Source: Paratrimastix pyriformis
Taxonomy: Eukaryota; Preaxostyla; Paratrimastigidae
NCBI GenBank assembly: GCA_027972325.1
Contig: JAPMOS010000008.1
Span: 428,001 to 492,000 of the forward strand
Direction of reading: 5' to 3'
DNA: 64,000 nt
Position 1 is the first letter of the stretch, and each line of letters opens with the position of its first letter. The notes under the pieces are model-generated. The model worked only from the letters and a program-made list of their open reading frames with translations. It was not told the origin of the DNA and did not search any database. A program made the position numbers and the translations under genes. Of the stretch, positions 24,535 to 36,935 are shown one piece after another.

Positions 24535-27500
24535 GGGGGATGCAGACGTTCCGAGCCGAGGAGGGCGGGGGGCGGCATCTCCAGGGTGCCCTCGAGCAGG
24601 TACCGGTACTGGTGGGGCATGCGGGGCATGGGAGTGTGAGCCAAGGGAAGTCTCGCCGAGTTATGAGGAGCCGGAGTGGTGAGGGGGGTAAGGGCAGGTG
24701 ACGCCGGGGCATGGCTGGCACGGACATCCCGGTCTGCGCCTGTCTGGGAGACGGCCAGCCGGACGGCCGGCAGGGCGAGGGCCCCATAGCCGGCCCCCGT
24801 GGCCAGCTGGGCGGGGTGCAGGGTGCGCCCCCCCGCAAGCAGCAGCGCCGTCGCGGCCGCCTCGTCGGGCTCGAGCGCCTCGCCGGCCCCCGGCCCCTTG
24901 CTGCCGCCCTTGCCTGGAGCGTCGGAAAGAGATGAGGCACCCGCAATCAAGCCCGTTCCCCACCCCCCGCCCACCCGTCGCGCGTTGAAGACTGACCTGC
25001 GGTGCCCTTAGCAGGGGCCTTTGCGGCGGGGGCCGGGGTGGCCGCGGCGGCCTGTGCGGCCTGGATTGCGGCCCCCAGGAAGGGGTTGGCCGTGGCGGCC
25101 GGGTCGCCGTACCGGTCCCAGACCCGCAGCCGCACCTGAGGGGCCAGCTTGGTCAGCAGGTGCTGGGCGGGCGTCTGATGGGTCCCCGCGGCCCCGCCGG
25201 CAGCCACCTGACCCCGAAAAGCAGCGGGAAACGGTGACGATGATCGGGCGATGACGATAATCGAATGCTGATCATGCTGATGACGGTAATGACGATCCTC
25301 CGATCAGAGAGCGGCTGCAGAGCCCGCGGAGTGGCGGGCGCAGTGCGCGTGTCATGGCGGCGGACCTGCATGTGGAACTGGGCGACCGTGAAGGGCCCAC
25401 AGTCCGCCGGGGCAGCCGGGGCGCCCTTGCCCGCGGCCCCAGCCTGGGCGGCCCGGACCCGCAGGGCGGTCCTGTTGATGAGCGAGCGCAGATTAGAATG
25501 AGCAGATGAGAAGGCAGTGAGCGCGGTCCGGGAGACTGCCCCACACCCTTCCCGCCGCCCAGGCACCACCCCGACGGCCACTCAGACCGAAAGAGGACCA
25601 CCCCCGCGGATGGCCGCTCCTCGGCCGCCTCGGCAGCCACACAGGGAGCGGCGCCAGGATCGGCGGTGGGCGGCCGGGCCGGGGGCGCCACCACCTCGGG
25701 GAAGAAGGCCCCGTTGGGCACGGGCCCCTCCAGGTCGGCCGTCCCCCGGGCGGGCTCGTCCCCCGAGCCCGGGGCAGGCAGGGGCACGTCGCTCAGCAGG
25801 CGCACCGTCCAGCCCAGCGGCCCCGCCCCGGCCGCCGGGGCGTACGAGGCTGGCGGGGTGATGTCCACAACCAGCCAGTAGCCGCACTGCAGTCGGGGGT
25901 GGGGTGGGTGTGGGACAGAGGTCATGGGCATTCGTGGGGTCCGGTACGAGCCGCAGCCACCGCCACCGTCACCGCCACCGTCACCGCCACCGTCACCGTC
26001 ACCGTCACCGTCACCGCCACCGTCACCAACGCCATCACAATCGCCCAGTCATCATCACCACCGTTGTCACCCTTGTCCTCCCCGCCCTCGACCCCCGCGC
26101 AACGGACCTGGCCACCGACGGCGGGGTCGAGGGCCAGGGGGCCGTGCGCCCGTAGAGGATGCCCTCGGCCCCGCAGCAGCCCAGGTCGGGGGCCTCATCG
26201 GGGGGCGGGTGCGGCAGCGGCAGCCCCAGCGAGACGCGCGCGTGGGGCATCATGGCCGGGTCGGTGAGCAGCAGCTGGGCCCCGCAGCGGGTGGGCCCGG
26301 CCGGCTTGATGGCCCGTCTGCCCAGGGGGTGAGGCCCTCATGTGGGGGGGGGGGGGGGGGGGGGGATGACAGACCGGGCCATGATGGTGCACGCGCCGGG
26401 CGTCAGGGCCGGGGCCGTGGATGGTGGTCACGTGAAGCCCCAACCTGCAGCTCCCGCACCCGCCACCGTCAGATCCGCAAATGAGGTGCGGCCAGCGATG
26501 GGGGGAAGGGGGAGGAGGAGGAGGAGGAGGAGGAGGAGGAGGAGGAGGAGGAGGAGGAGGAGGAGGAGGAGGAGGAGGAGGAGGAGGAGGAGGAGGAGGA
26601 GGAGGAGGAGGAGGAGGAGGAGGAGGGAGGAGAGGAGGGAGGAGGAGGAGGAGGGGGGGGGTCGGATGGATGGGAAGGGTGGCCGAGGGTCGGGAGCTCG
26701 AAGTGGGCTCGCACCCGTCCGCTCGGACGCACCGCAGCTCGGCAACAACCTGCGCCCCACACAGGCCGGTCACGGGAGAGCGTCTCGGCGCTGTGGCAGG
26801 AGCCGGGGAAGAGCCGGGGAAGAGCCGGGGAGGAGCCGGGGAGGAGCCGGGGAGGAGCCGGGGAGGAGCCGGGGAAGAGCCGGGGAGGAGCCGGGGAGGA
26901 GCCGGGGAGGAGCCGGGGAGGAGCCGGGGAGGAGCCGGGGAGGAGCCGGGGAAGAGCCGGGAGGAGCCGGGGAGGAGCCGGGAGGAGCCGGGAGGAGCCG
27001 AGGGGAGGAGCGGGGAGGAGCCGGGGAGGAGCCGGGGAGGAGAGGAGGAGCCGGGGAGGAGCGGGAAGAGCGGGGAGGAGCCGGGGAAGAGCCGGGGAGG
27101 AGCAGGAGGGGGGCTGGGGGGGCGCCCGGACGGGGTTGACCGTGGTCGAGGAGGCTGGGGCCAGCGGGTCGGTCAGCGCCACCACGAACAGGTGCACCGG
27201 GGGCGGGGGGCCCTTCAGCGGAACCTGGGGGCAACAACAGGGGGGGGGGGGGGAACACGGGCAGGTGTCACGAGCATGGGGCAAGCATGTGAGGAGGCGG
27301 GCGCGTGTGATGGCGGAGGCGTCCGTGGAGAGGGGCTGCTGTGACGATCGGGGGATGCGGGGATGCGGGGATGCGGGGATGCGGGGATGCGGGGATGCGG
27401 GGATGCGGGGATGCGGGGATGCGGGGATGCGGGATGGCAGCGGACCAGAGGGGACGAGACTGCGTCCCAGGGTCGTCAGAAGAGGACGGAGGGGCATGTG

Positions 27501-30312
27501 AGCAGAGGGCACCGGTGGCAAGCAGGGGGCGAACGCGGGCGGGCATTCGGGACGGTCGCAAGGCGGGGCGGACCGAGGATGGGCCATTCGCGGGGGGCCC
27601 GCGGGGCCCTGGGGTTCTCCCACCAGTCGGGGAACTCGGCCCACTGGGCCCACTCCTCCTCCAGGTGGTGCAGCTGCCACACCCTGCGGTCAAAAACACC
27701 CGGCCAGCGATACAGGAGCTGGTGAGCTCCCCCGGGTTGAGCTGCCAGAGGGCCCGCGGGACGGGAAGGGAGGAGGATGGAGACGTGGGGCGGGGCGGGG
27801 CGGGGCGGGCGGGCGGAGGGCTCAGCGACCGGAAGTGCCTGAGGAAGTCCTCGAAGGGCATCCAGAAGTCGCACATGCCCTGGGCCGGCGGGGCCGGGGC
27901 CGGGGCGGGCCGCTCGACGGGGGTCCGGACACCCGACCGGGAGGCGCGCCCCCGGGTGGCGGGGGCCGGCGGGGGGACGGTCAGCCGGACGGTGGCCCCG
28001 GGGGCGGGGTGGCTGAGCTGGAAGAAGGTCGTCCCCAGGGCCGACTCGGCCTCGGCCGTCCAGGCGGCCCGGTCCGTGCAGCCGAACGGCCCGCACCACC
28101 TGCGCAGAGAGGGCCGACAAGGGAGATGATGACCAGAGCTGGGCCGCCGAGGGGCGGGGGAATGGACCCAGGGGGCGGGGGAAGGGGCGGCTGCGGACCG
28201 GGACCAGGGGCTGTAGAGGCGCACCATGGGCCGGTCGCCCAGCATGGCGGCGTCCAGGACGATGTGCGGATGGTCGGGCCGCAGCCCCAGCTGGAGCGCC
28301 TGCTCGGAGAGGAGCCCGGAAGGACGGGACGAAAGGTCAGGCAATCCCGCCGCCATAGGATGTTGCGTTCCGCAAGGGGTGGGGGGGGGGGGGACCTCCT
28401 CACTCGCGCCTTCCTCGGGCCTTCCCATTTCACGTCGCCGCCATGAGCAGAGGGCAGGCAGGCAGACAGGTGGGCGGGCGGGTGGGCAGGTGGGCGGCGG
28501 GCGGCCATGCGCGGACCTCCTCGCTGGGGATGGCGCACACCTCGAACAGCGTGCCGGCCTTCTGCAGGCGGCGCAGCAGGGCCGAGGGCGCCCCGGGCCC
28601 CTGGTGGACGCGCGCCTGGATGGGTGGCTGCGCCCCGGCCTCCTCGGCGCCCTTGGGGGCCTTGTCGCCCGCCTTGCCGGCCGCCTTCCCGCCGGCGGCC
28701 ACCGAGGGGGCCAGGCTCGGGGCGGGCGAGGGCGTGGCCGCGAGGGAGGACCGGGCGCTATCGGGGGGCGGCGGCTGCCCCCTGGCGCGGGCCTCCTCGA
28801 CGAGCTGGTACGGCGATCGGCTGCCCGGCGTCCGGAATCGGGGCTGCCGCTCGGCGGGCAGCAGGGCGCTCCGGTGGGCCGGCTCGAGGCACCCGGGCCG
28901 CTGCGGGTGGGCCGGCGGGGTGTGGCGCGGGTAGAGCAGCGAAAGGAGCAGCGGCCAGGCGCTGGGGTTGGCCGGGTCGAGGCGCATGGTCTCGGGGAGG
29001 GTCCCCAGGAGCCAGCTCAGGGCCGACGGGGCCGGGCAGGGCGCCGCCGAGCCTGCGGAGATGCTCTCCGGGACGGCGCACAGGCCCCCCAGGGCGTCCG
29101 TCCCCAGGATGTCGTCCGCACTGCAACGACGGAGGGAAGGAGAGAAACAAACCAAGGGGGTGAGTGAGCGCGCCGTCAAGCCGGATGAATGCGAACAGCC
29201 AACGATTCACGTCGCCCACCACCTTCGCGCCGCCTCTCTCTCTCCCCCCTCCTCCCCCCCTCCCCCCCGACAGACGCGGCGGCCACCTTGCAGAGGGCCT
29301 TGCAGAGCAGGGCCGGCCAGATCTCAACGGTGCGGGAGCGGGCCGAGCGGCAGAGGGGGAAGAGCAGCCGCCCGTCGCACCCCACGGGCAGCCGGTCGTC
29401 GACGGCCACCTGCCGCCAGCCCCGGGCCGCGGCCACCTCGGGGCCTGGGCCTGCCGGAGCGGCCGGGTCCTCGCCCGAGCCCGAGAGGCGCAGGCGGACA
29501 AGGTACCGTCCCGTGGGCGAGAGGGCCGGCCGGCCATCGGGCCCCTGGGGGGAGATCAGCTCCCACAGGCAGGGCGGCAGGCCCTCGATGGCCGCGATCT
29601 CGTGGGGCCCGAGGGGGCTGTTTGCCATGGGCTGCGGAGAGGGCGCCGAGCCTGGCGTGGGTGTCGGGGCCTTGGCCGGCTTGGATGGCGTGGGGGCAGT
29701 GGCCTTGGGGGCCGACTGCTCGGGGCCGCGGGGCGTGGCCTCTGGGGTGGACCCGCCAGCCGGCGCCGGGGGGACGCCGCGTTCGCGGGGGTTGCGCAGG
29801 AGCTCCAGAGCTGGGATGGAGGCGATGCTGAGGTGGTGCGAGATGTGCAGGAAGGTGGCAATCAGCCAGTGCCAGGGGCCGAATGGGTCGCCCTCACCCA
29901 CGGGGACGGTCGAGGATATGGCCGTGGGGTCGAAGCTCTCGAAGGTCAGATCACGCCGTCGGTCGAGAGTGTCCAACGAAGACTCGTCTTCCGATGCTTC
30001 GAATAATTTGACTTGGAAGGAGCTGCAGCCCTCGTAGGGGGACTTCGAGAAAATCTCGGTGGGGCGGGCCCATGCCGCAAGTGACTTTTGAAGAATTGGC
30101 GGAAGAGGGGGATTCCCGTCAGGATCTTCCCACTTCTCTTCTCCTTGAAAATTCTCTTCGTGTGTCTCGGCGGGGTTGAAAAGAGGAAAGAGCGGAGCCG
30201 GGAGTAACTCGAGGGGAATGGTGGTTTGAGGGATGCGGGGAGCAGTCCCGGGCTTAGGGGTCGGAACGTTGGGGTCTTCTTTGACCTTTTTTGGGTCCGG
30301 TTTGGGCGGCAT
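23063..30312 (-). CDS. ADGB: Androglobin-like calpain-domain protein
   Basis: Very large gene; ATG at 30312 (the preceding GTG is not needed). Exon 1 (30312 to about 29283) collinearly matches the N-terminus of androglobin: WEDPDGNPPLPP, WARPTEIFSK, GPWHWLIATFLHI, GRYLVRLRLSG, GWRQVAVDDRLPVGCDG, LFPL and EIWPALLCKALCKVAA. Next come DDILGTDALGGLCAVPES, then LGLRPDHPHIVLDA and RLYSPWW, equivalent to the calpain His and Asn regions, with Ser where active calpains have Asn. CDFWMPFEDFLRHF matches androglobin's 'SFWVPFEDF' segment. The 3' half contains many Ala/Pro-rich exons, satell-filled introns and short matches such as DTWGEDRVAAVKASW. I could not identify the permuted globin domain or IQ motif. 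In animals androglobin is linked to spermatogenesis and cilia. The N-terminal assignment is strong; exon limits downstream are partial. Confidence 0.75.
23480..23640. repeat. Minisatellite, unit about 18 bp (GGGTGTGGGCATGAAC-type)
   Basis: About nine imperfect copies in the 3' part of the androglobin-like gene, between coding blocks, probably intronic. Confidence 0.85.
26503..26652. repeat. (GGA)n repeat, about 150 bp
   Basis: Near-pure GGA/GAG repeat in the androglobin-like gene, pyrimidine-rich (TCC) on the sense strand. Open frames of poly-Gly, poly-Arg or poly-Ser here are artefacts. Confidence 0.9.
26800..27115. repeat. Minisatellite of CCGGGGAGGAG units
   Basis: Roughly 28 copies of an 11-bp unit with 9- to 11-bp variants, adjacent to the GGA repeat and within the androglobin-like gene. 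Confidence 0.9.
27353..27432. repeat. (GGGGATGC)n minisatellite
   Basis: About ten head-to-tail copies of an 8-bp unit, presumably intronic in the androglobin-like gene. Confidence 0.9.
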
Positions 30313-30352
30313 CACCGAATAATCCTTCGGTTTCGAGCCGGTTCAAAGCTGA

Positions 30353-33300
30353 GCTAGCCCCAAGAACCGGGGGGTCTTTTGGTTGTCTTTTTCCCGTTCA
30401 AGCTTTCAATCTCCCAAACTGAGCAGCGGGGAGTTCGGCAATGTGGCCACTTCACCTGCGAGGAAAGAAGCTCAACTGCAATGGCTCGCACTCTATCACG
30501 AAGGAATCGAGAAAAAATTCGTGAAATCCGAGATCGAGCGGCTGCGTGGCGAGAGTGCTGATGCTGCGCGCAACTTGGCGAGTCTGTTTCGAATGGTTCG
30601 TGTCAGTGGTATCGTTCCTGTCTCTTTGGTAGGACTTCGACCTCGCCAGTCTTCATTGTCGGAGCTCCCGACCGGCGATGGAGAGATGCAGCAGGATATG
30701 CGGACCAGCTTCGGGGCCGAATCCCTCGAGTTTGTGGATTCTGTCCTTCGGAAGGCTCGTGTTGTGCCGGCAAGTGCCTCAGTCGGTCCTGATGGGGCCA
30801 GTCAACCCGCGTCCCCCGTTCCGTTGGCCTCCCAGCAGAGTCTCCGCGCCGCCTCCCCTTCCCCCTCGGTTATGTTGGGCGCGTCCCTTGGCCTTCTGTC
30901 CTCTATGGCCCGAGAGGCATCTTCTCCCTCTGCCCCTCAGCGGGCGACACTGGCCACCCTCCAGCAGCGGGCCCACCAGTCCGAGGTGGTCCCGCCCCCG
31001 GTATATCCCCCCACGACCTACTCGACCCGGCTCAACCTCCTCACCGAGCTGCCCACCACGGGCGGGACACCGGCGGCTACCTTTGGCGATCTTTTGAAGG
31101 CCACAGGGTTGCCGCTCCACTCACCCGCGCCCGGGGTCACGTCCCTCAAGGCCCAGCCCCCGGCGCCCCCTCCGCCCCCATCCCCGCTGGTCGCCATGAC
31201 CCCCATGCCGTCGGGCTCTTCGGTCGGCTCCCCGCCCCCGGGCACTTCCCCGCGCCGCCTCTTGGCCCGCGAGTTGGCCCGTCAGCGACCCGGGTCCGGC
31301 TCTCCCTTGGCCATGTCGACCCCCGCCGTCGGCCCCGGCTCCAACCCAGCCCCCTCCCCGGCCCTGAGCGCGGCCCTTGCCCCGATCCCCCCGGCGACCC
31401 CCTTCCCGCGGATCCCGCCAAACCTGGCCCGGCCCGAGTTCCGCTATGTGGGCACAACCACCCAGAGCTCGGCCCGGCACCGGGCCCGCTACCTGGATCC
31501 CACCGCCGATGGGGACCTGCCGCCCTTCGCCCGAAACATCGCCGCCGACCCGGCCGCCCTCACCGAGCGCCGGATCCCCCTGGTCTCGCGCCACCAGGCA
31601 GCCCGCTTGCGGAAGATGCGCGATGAGGTGGCCGCGCGGGGTGGCAACCCGCAGGCCCCTGCCCGGATGAGCATGAGTATGCAGCTCCTCATCCACGCCC
31701 GGCAGGGGGGTACCCTCGGCCAAACAGCCCGCCCTGGCCAACCCCCTCTGCCCGCCGGCGATGGGGCGCCCTCCGAGGGCAGCATCGAGGACCCGGCCTG
31801 GGACCCAGCCCGCCATTTCGGGCTGGGCGGCTTCGGGACAGGGGGCAGCCACCGCCCCGGCCCCGGCAGCGTGGCTCCGTCGGGCACCTGGTCACGCAGC
31901 TCGCCCCCCGAGGAGGAAGCCGACGACTGGGGCTTCGGCAGCGTCCAGTCGAGGCCCGATCGGGACGACCGGCGGGGCCAGCAGCAGAACGCCCGCTGCT
32001 GCGTGCGGCTGGATGGGTTCGGGGGCATGACCATGGAGGTCCGCCAGTCGGCCAGCCCATCCTCCCGGCCTGGGTGGGCGCCCCTGGTGCGGAACCTCTC
32101 GCCTGCCCGCTCCGCCGGCATGACACCCAGGTTCTCTTTCCTCCCGCAGCAGCCGTCGCCGCCCCACCAGCGGCCCACCATCGCCCGGATGCTGTCCGAG
32201 TTGCTGGTGGCCGAGCAGACCCGCGCCAGGGTGCGCTCCCGGTCCTCGTCCGTCCCGACCATCCGCCTTGCCCCGCCGCCCCGCCACACGAGCACTCTCT
32301 CACGGGCATCCCCTCCCTTCGGCACGGTTGCCCGCGCCCCTGTCCGCTGCCCTGTCCAGGTCGCCCCTGCCCTGGCGCCACCGGCCCGCCGAGATCGTGC
32401 CGCGGCCCGCTGGCCGGCCAGGCCACCGGGGGCCCGGAAAGGGCCCTGTCAGCACCTGGCTGACCAGCAACGCCGAGATGACCCTCCAGGCCCTGCGCAC
32501 GTTTGGGGTCGTCCAAGGTCCGCCGCTCCGGCCCTCCAACCGCTCACCCGCGTGGTGTCTCCCATTATGCCCAGCTGCTGATCCTTCCCCGTCACACCTC
32601 CGCTCGCCCCCGTGTCTCGCCAGGTGTGGACAGCCTGCAGGAGCGGCTGCAGATTCTGGAGAACCACGGCACCCCGCGCGCCTTCCACATCGCCCAGCGT
32701 CTCGTCGCCGACCAGGTCCGCCACCACCCGCCCACCCACCCGCCCCCATGGTCTCCATCGTCACCACTCGTCACAACGGCCCGGGGGTCGTCTCGCGCTC
32801 TCGCTCGCTCTCTCTCTCTCTCTCTCGGGATTCGCAGGTGCGGGTGCTGCGTGCGCAGGAGCAGGCCCAGGAGGCACAGCAGAAGGTCCGCCCGCTCTCT
32901 TGCTGTTGTTATTGATGGGATGGGAGGGGGTGCGCGACCCGTCCATCATTGCACCACCCTGCCGCCCGCCCCGCCCAGCTGCGGCACGAAGTGGCCGAGC
33001 AGCGCTTCGTTCAGGCCTCCGAACGCGCGTACTCCGTCTGTGTCCCCCCCCCCACCCCCCCCCCCACCCCCCCCCCCCACCCCCACCCCCCACCCCCACC
33101 CCCACCCCTCCTGGCCAGCGCCCAGCCGTCTGATCCTCTCTGCACCGATTTCCTCGCCCGCCCCTCCGTCACCGCCTCGTCGCTGGGCGGCGCAGCAACT
33201 CGGGCTGAAGGCGCCCGTCGAGGACATGGCCGCCACGGGGGCGGGGCCGCTGGCCCTGGGCCTGGAGACGCCCCTCGGCCACGGGGGGACCAGAGGCTCG

Positions 33301-35700
33301 CCCACGCGTCCCGCAGCCGGGGGACCTGCCACTGCGCGCCGTTTCATGCCCTCGCCCTCCTCGCTGCGCCACCTGCCCGTCCCGCCGGGGCCCGGCAGCC
33401 CGGCCCTGGGGAGCCCGCCCCGCCCCCGCCGCTCGGCCAGCGCGTCCAGTCTGGCCATGCGGCTGGCAGCCCTGACGGGGGCCCTGACGCCCCTCGAGGA
33501 GCCCGGCGGGGGCGGCGGCCCCGTGGGGGCGGACTCGGCCGAGGCGGAGCGGCTGCTGATGGCCGAGGAGGCGCTCGGCGGCAGTGTCGTGGCCCTGGCC
33601 CTGCCCTCGCCCGGGGGCAGCCTGCGCCGGCCGGCACCTTGGGCGCCCTCGCCTGACCTCTCGACATTCCGTGTCCGTGGCCTTAAAGCCCTTATGGGGA
33701 GGTGGAAGGGGTGGAAGGTGGAAGGGGGGTGGAAGGGGGATGGAAGGGAGGCGGAAGGGGGATGGAAGGGAGGTGGAAGGGAGGGAGGGAGGGAGGGAGG
33801 GGTGGGGGGGCTCTCTTCATCCTCGCGGACCGGGGATCGGGCCTGTGGTTTGGCTCCGTGCAGCCGGTCGGGGTTCCCCGGTTCGAGTCGCCGCCCCGCC
33901 GCCCATCGCCATCCGGGGCCCAAGACTCGGCGGCGCCGCCGGCATCTCCTGGGCCGGTGACCCGACCCCCGTCGCAGCCCCAGCAACCACTGCCCACGTC
34001 TTCAGACGGAGCACCCGTCATCACGTCGCCTCCGCCGGGCCAACATCCCCTGGCATCCAGGACCCCGCCGCCCGCCATCAGCACCCCACCACTCGCACCT
34101 CAGCCGCCGCCCCTCGCCAAGGCGGTGCCTGCTCCCTCACTGCCCATCTCCATCCCTGCCCCATTCGCCCCGCCCCTGCCTCCGGCAGCAACAACAATTC
34201 CCAACCCCATCCCCGCTGCACCTGCACCTGCACCTGCACCTGCGCCCCCTCCTGCCACGCCTTCCCCATCGCCTCTTCCGAGAACTGTGGTGCCTTCCCC
34301 CGTACCCGCGCCAACTCCCTCCCCTTCTTCATCCCCTGTGCCCGCCGCGCCCATCCTGTCGGGTTCCGCTCCCACCGTCTCCTCGTCGGCCAAGTCCGCA
34401 CTCACCCCCCCGACGGCCCTGAGCCGGGCGCCGACCCCTCCCACCCCCCCGGCCCCGGTGGCCCCACCGGCCGCCGCACCCGGACCGGCAGCCCCGACAC
34501 CACTCGCCACCCAGCTGGTCGCCCCCCCTCGGCCACCATCGGCCGTCCCCACGGCCACAGCTGTTCTCACCCCAACCCAACCCCAGCCGCCACCAGCGCC
34601 TGCCGGCCTCACGCCCCCGGCGGCTCCGCTGCCCCAACCGCCACAGCCGCAGCAGCCACCACAGCCCCAACAACCGCCACAGCCGCAGCAGCCGCCACAG
34701 CCCCAACAACCGCCACAACAGCCGCAGCCACAACAGCCCCAGCGGGCCGGCACCCCGGCGGCTCTCTCTCCTCCCCCTTCGCCCGCCCCGAATCCCTCGC
34801 CCAGCCCCGCGCCCTGGCAGGGGCAGGCGGCACCACCGGCGTCTGCTGTCCGCCCCGACGCGCGCATCCTGCAGGGGTCGTCCCCCAGCCCCCCGCGGCC
34901 CTGTCGCCGCCCCCCGCGCTCGCCCAGCAGCGCCCATCACCCGCCGGCCCCACGCCCTCCCCCACCCCGGGGTTTCTCTCCCCGCCCCTCGCAGCCAGCG
35001 CACCCCCTCCCTCCTCGGTCCCCGCCTCCTTTTCGGGCCCGTCGCGTGCCGCCCAGGCCGAGGCCCGGCTGCCCTCGCCCGCAGCCTCGCCCAGCCCGCC
35101 CCCATCCCTGCCCCTCTCGCCGCCCCAGTTCCCGCTGTCGCCACCCGTGGGCCCGTCGGCCCTTTCGCCGACGCCCCTGCTGGGGCCCCTGCCCCCCCTC
35201 GCCGGCCGCTCAGACCTGGTCGTCCCCATCCCCCAGCGGCCCTCGTCCTCGGCCGCCTCCGCTGGCCCCCTGGCCGCTCCGTCCCCGGCGCCGAGCGGGC
35301 CCCCGCAGATCGTCTCTCCGCCCCCGATCGTCTCTCCGCCCCCCGTCGTCCGCGGGGCGCTCTCCCCTCCCCCGGGGCAGCTGCTGATGCCGCCGCCCCA
35401 GCCGCGCCCGGCCTCACCCACTTCGCCCCCACTGGGGCCCCGGCCCACCAGCCCGCCCTCGCCCCGCCAGCCGGCTATCGGCGGCCCCGGCCCCTATGCA
35501 GCAAATCCAATGGCCCTCTGGGGTCTGCTTCCCCCCCTGGCCGCCGTCGTCTCATTGTTCCCCGTCTCTCCCATCCTCCACACACAGGGGCACAGCAAGG
35601 TCGCGGCCCGATCCTCAAGGTGCCGGCCCAGGGTGCCATCCGGCAGAATTCCCCCCTGCGCCTGAGCTATACGGTCGAAGGGGGCGGGGGAGGCGAGTGA
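30353..35700 (+). CDS. Large unrecognised Pro/Ser/Ala-rich protein
   Basis: Not recognised. The frame is open from 30353 but has no ATG until about 30592, so a short 5' exon is probably missing from the model. The N-terminal part is ordered and helical (QLQWLALYHEGIEKKFVKSE, IERLRGESADAARNLASL). The rest of the first 700 residues is disordered, rich in Pro, Ser and Arg, with one basic helical patch (HQAARLRKMRDEVAARGG). Four introns in 32500-33180 separate coiled-coil-like exons (SLQERLQILENHG, RVLRAQEQAQEAQQK, LRHEVAEQRFVQASE). A long Pro/Gln-rich region follows, with PQ repeats near 34640-34740. The last intron (35550-35595) restores a conserved-looking end, GRGPILKVPAQGAIRQN, with the stop at 35698-35700. 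It could be a scaffold or transcriptional cofactor; no function is assigned. Confidence 0.55.
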
Positions 35701-35868
35701 GAAGGACGGGGACCAAGAAAGAGAGCGACGCTCGAGCTGTTCCGCACGAACAAACCAAACGACAAAGGACCGAAACAAAGGGGGCCCTTTCGGGCGAGGG
35801 CAAGCCAAAAGGGCGAAGGCAGGGTGTGTACGATGCGCCGAACGGCAGGGGAGAGAAAGACGGGGATT

Positions 35869-36844
35869 TTAAGCGCTGCCCAGGAGGGAGGAGCGAAGCT
35901 CGGCGGCGGCCGTTGGGGGGCCGACCTCCTCCAGCTTAAAGATTCGCTCCACAACGGAAAGCTCGGCGGCGGTTGTGTTGAGCCCGCAGAAGGCGGACCA
36001 GTCATTGGCCACCAGCCCGGCCCCAATGACATCACTACCCCGGTTGACGGTACCGGCCACCAGGGGCACCTGCACCAGGGAGGAGAGCTCATCGAGCTCC
36101 TCAATACTGGTCATCGGGTGGACCTGCGGAGAGGAAAGGGCGATGAGCTCACCAATCAGAGGAAGTGCTGTCCAGACCATGCCACCCTGGTTGGAGAAAA
36201 CGCAGTAGCTCCCCACCAAGACATTGCCGGCAATGGTCTGACGGAAAACCTCAACGCCGAGAGTATCCGCAATGATTTCCTCAGTTTCCTGGAATGCAGG
36301 CATCAGCCCAACCCAAGGAAGAAAAGTGTGAGGAGGAAGAAGGGATCATCACAATGGCAGACAGTGTCAATCTCGGGATGGACAAGAGCAATGTGATCGT
36401 TGCAAGCGATGCAATTCCCCAGTGCAGAGAGACGCTCTTCAACACGCTGTATCTTCACGGTCTCGGGAAGAGAGTTTCGGAGGTGGAGCATCTCGACATC
36501 AGTGACAGTGTGAGGAAGAAGAAGTCCGTTCTTGTTGCCTGTGCATCACAGAAGAGTCGTGTGAGGAAGGAAGAGAAGAAGGACACCACACTGACCGACA
36601 GAGAGCCGCCCAATGATGCGGGTGCCAGCCATTTGGCACTGAACCACGGGAATGTGGTCCGCCAACTCAGCCTCAAAAGTGCTGTGGAATGTGGCGTTCC
36701 CCAAGGCCGTCAGGCAATAGGCGGAAGTGAGCTTCGCGAAAACACCAACTTCGTCGCTGTTCTCAAACTGGGCGCCTGAAATTCCGAAAAACCAAGGGGA
36801 AAATGACACAGATGTCAAAGACAGATTCACGGACGGGTCGCCAT
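35869..36844 (-). CDS. EIF6: Eukaryotic translation initiation factor 6
   Basis: Anti-association factor that binds the 60S subunit and acts in 60S biogenesis. Five exons, 36844-36835, 36775-36596, 36538-36363, 36288-36178 and 36123-35869, total 732 nt and encode 243 residues, matching the family's usual 245. The first exon is only 10 nt (MAT and one base of R). Splicing gives [19 protein letters not shown]. The protein continues with [76 protein letters not shown] and [20 protein letters not shown], near-invariant in eukaryotes. The introns are 59, 57, 74 and 54 nt. Divergent from RBMX2, 91 bp away. Confidence 0.98.
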
Positions 36845-36935
36845 TTTTGTTGGATGTGTGGTGAGAGAAAAGCCTCGATTATGAGCTTTTCCGGGGTTAC
36901 ATCGACTCGGCGCTGTTTTTGCTCAGCCCTTTCCG

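Noticed and set aside
26342-27139. Long open frames of poly-Arg, poly-Gly, poly-Glu and Gly-Glu-Glu-Pro-Gly repeats
   Set aside because: They are translations of the GGA and CCGGGGAGGAG satellites inside the androglobin-like gene; no conserved residues and all frames are open.
30379-30561. Short plus-strand protein starting near 30379
   Set aside because: No ATG is present there and the frame closes quickly; the neighbouring frame carries the longer, helix-forming sequence.
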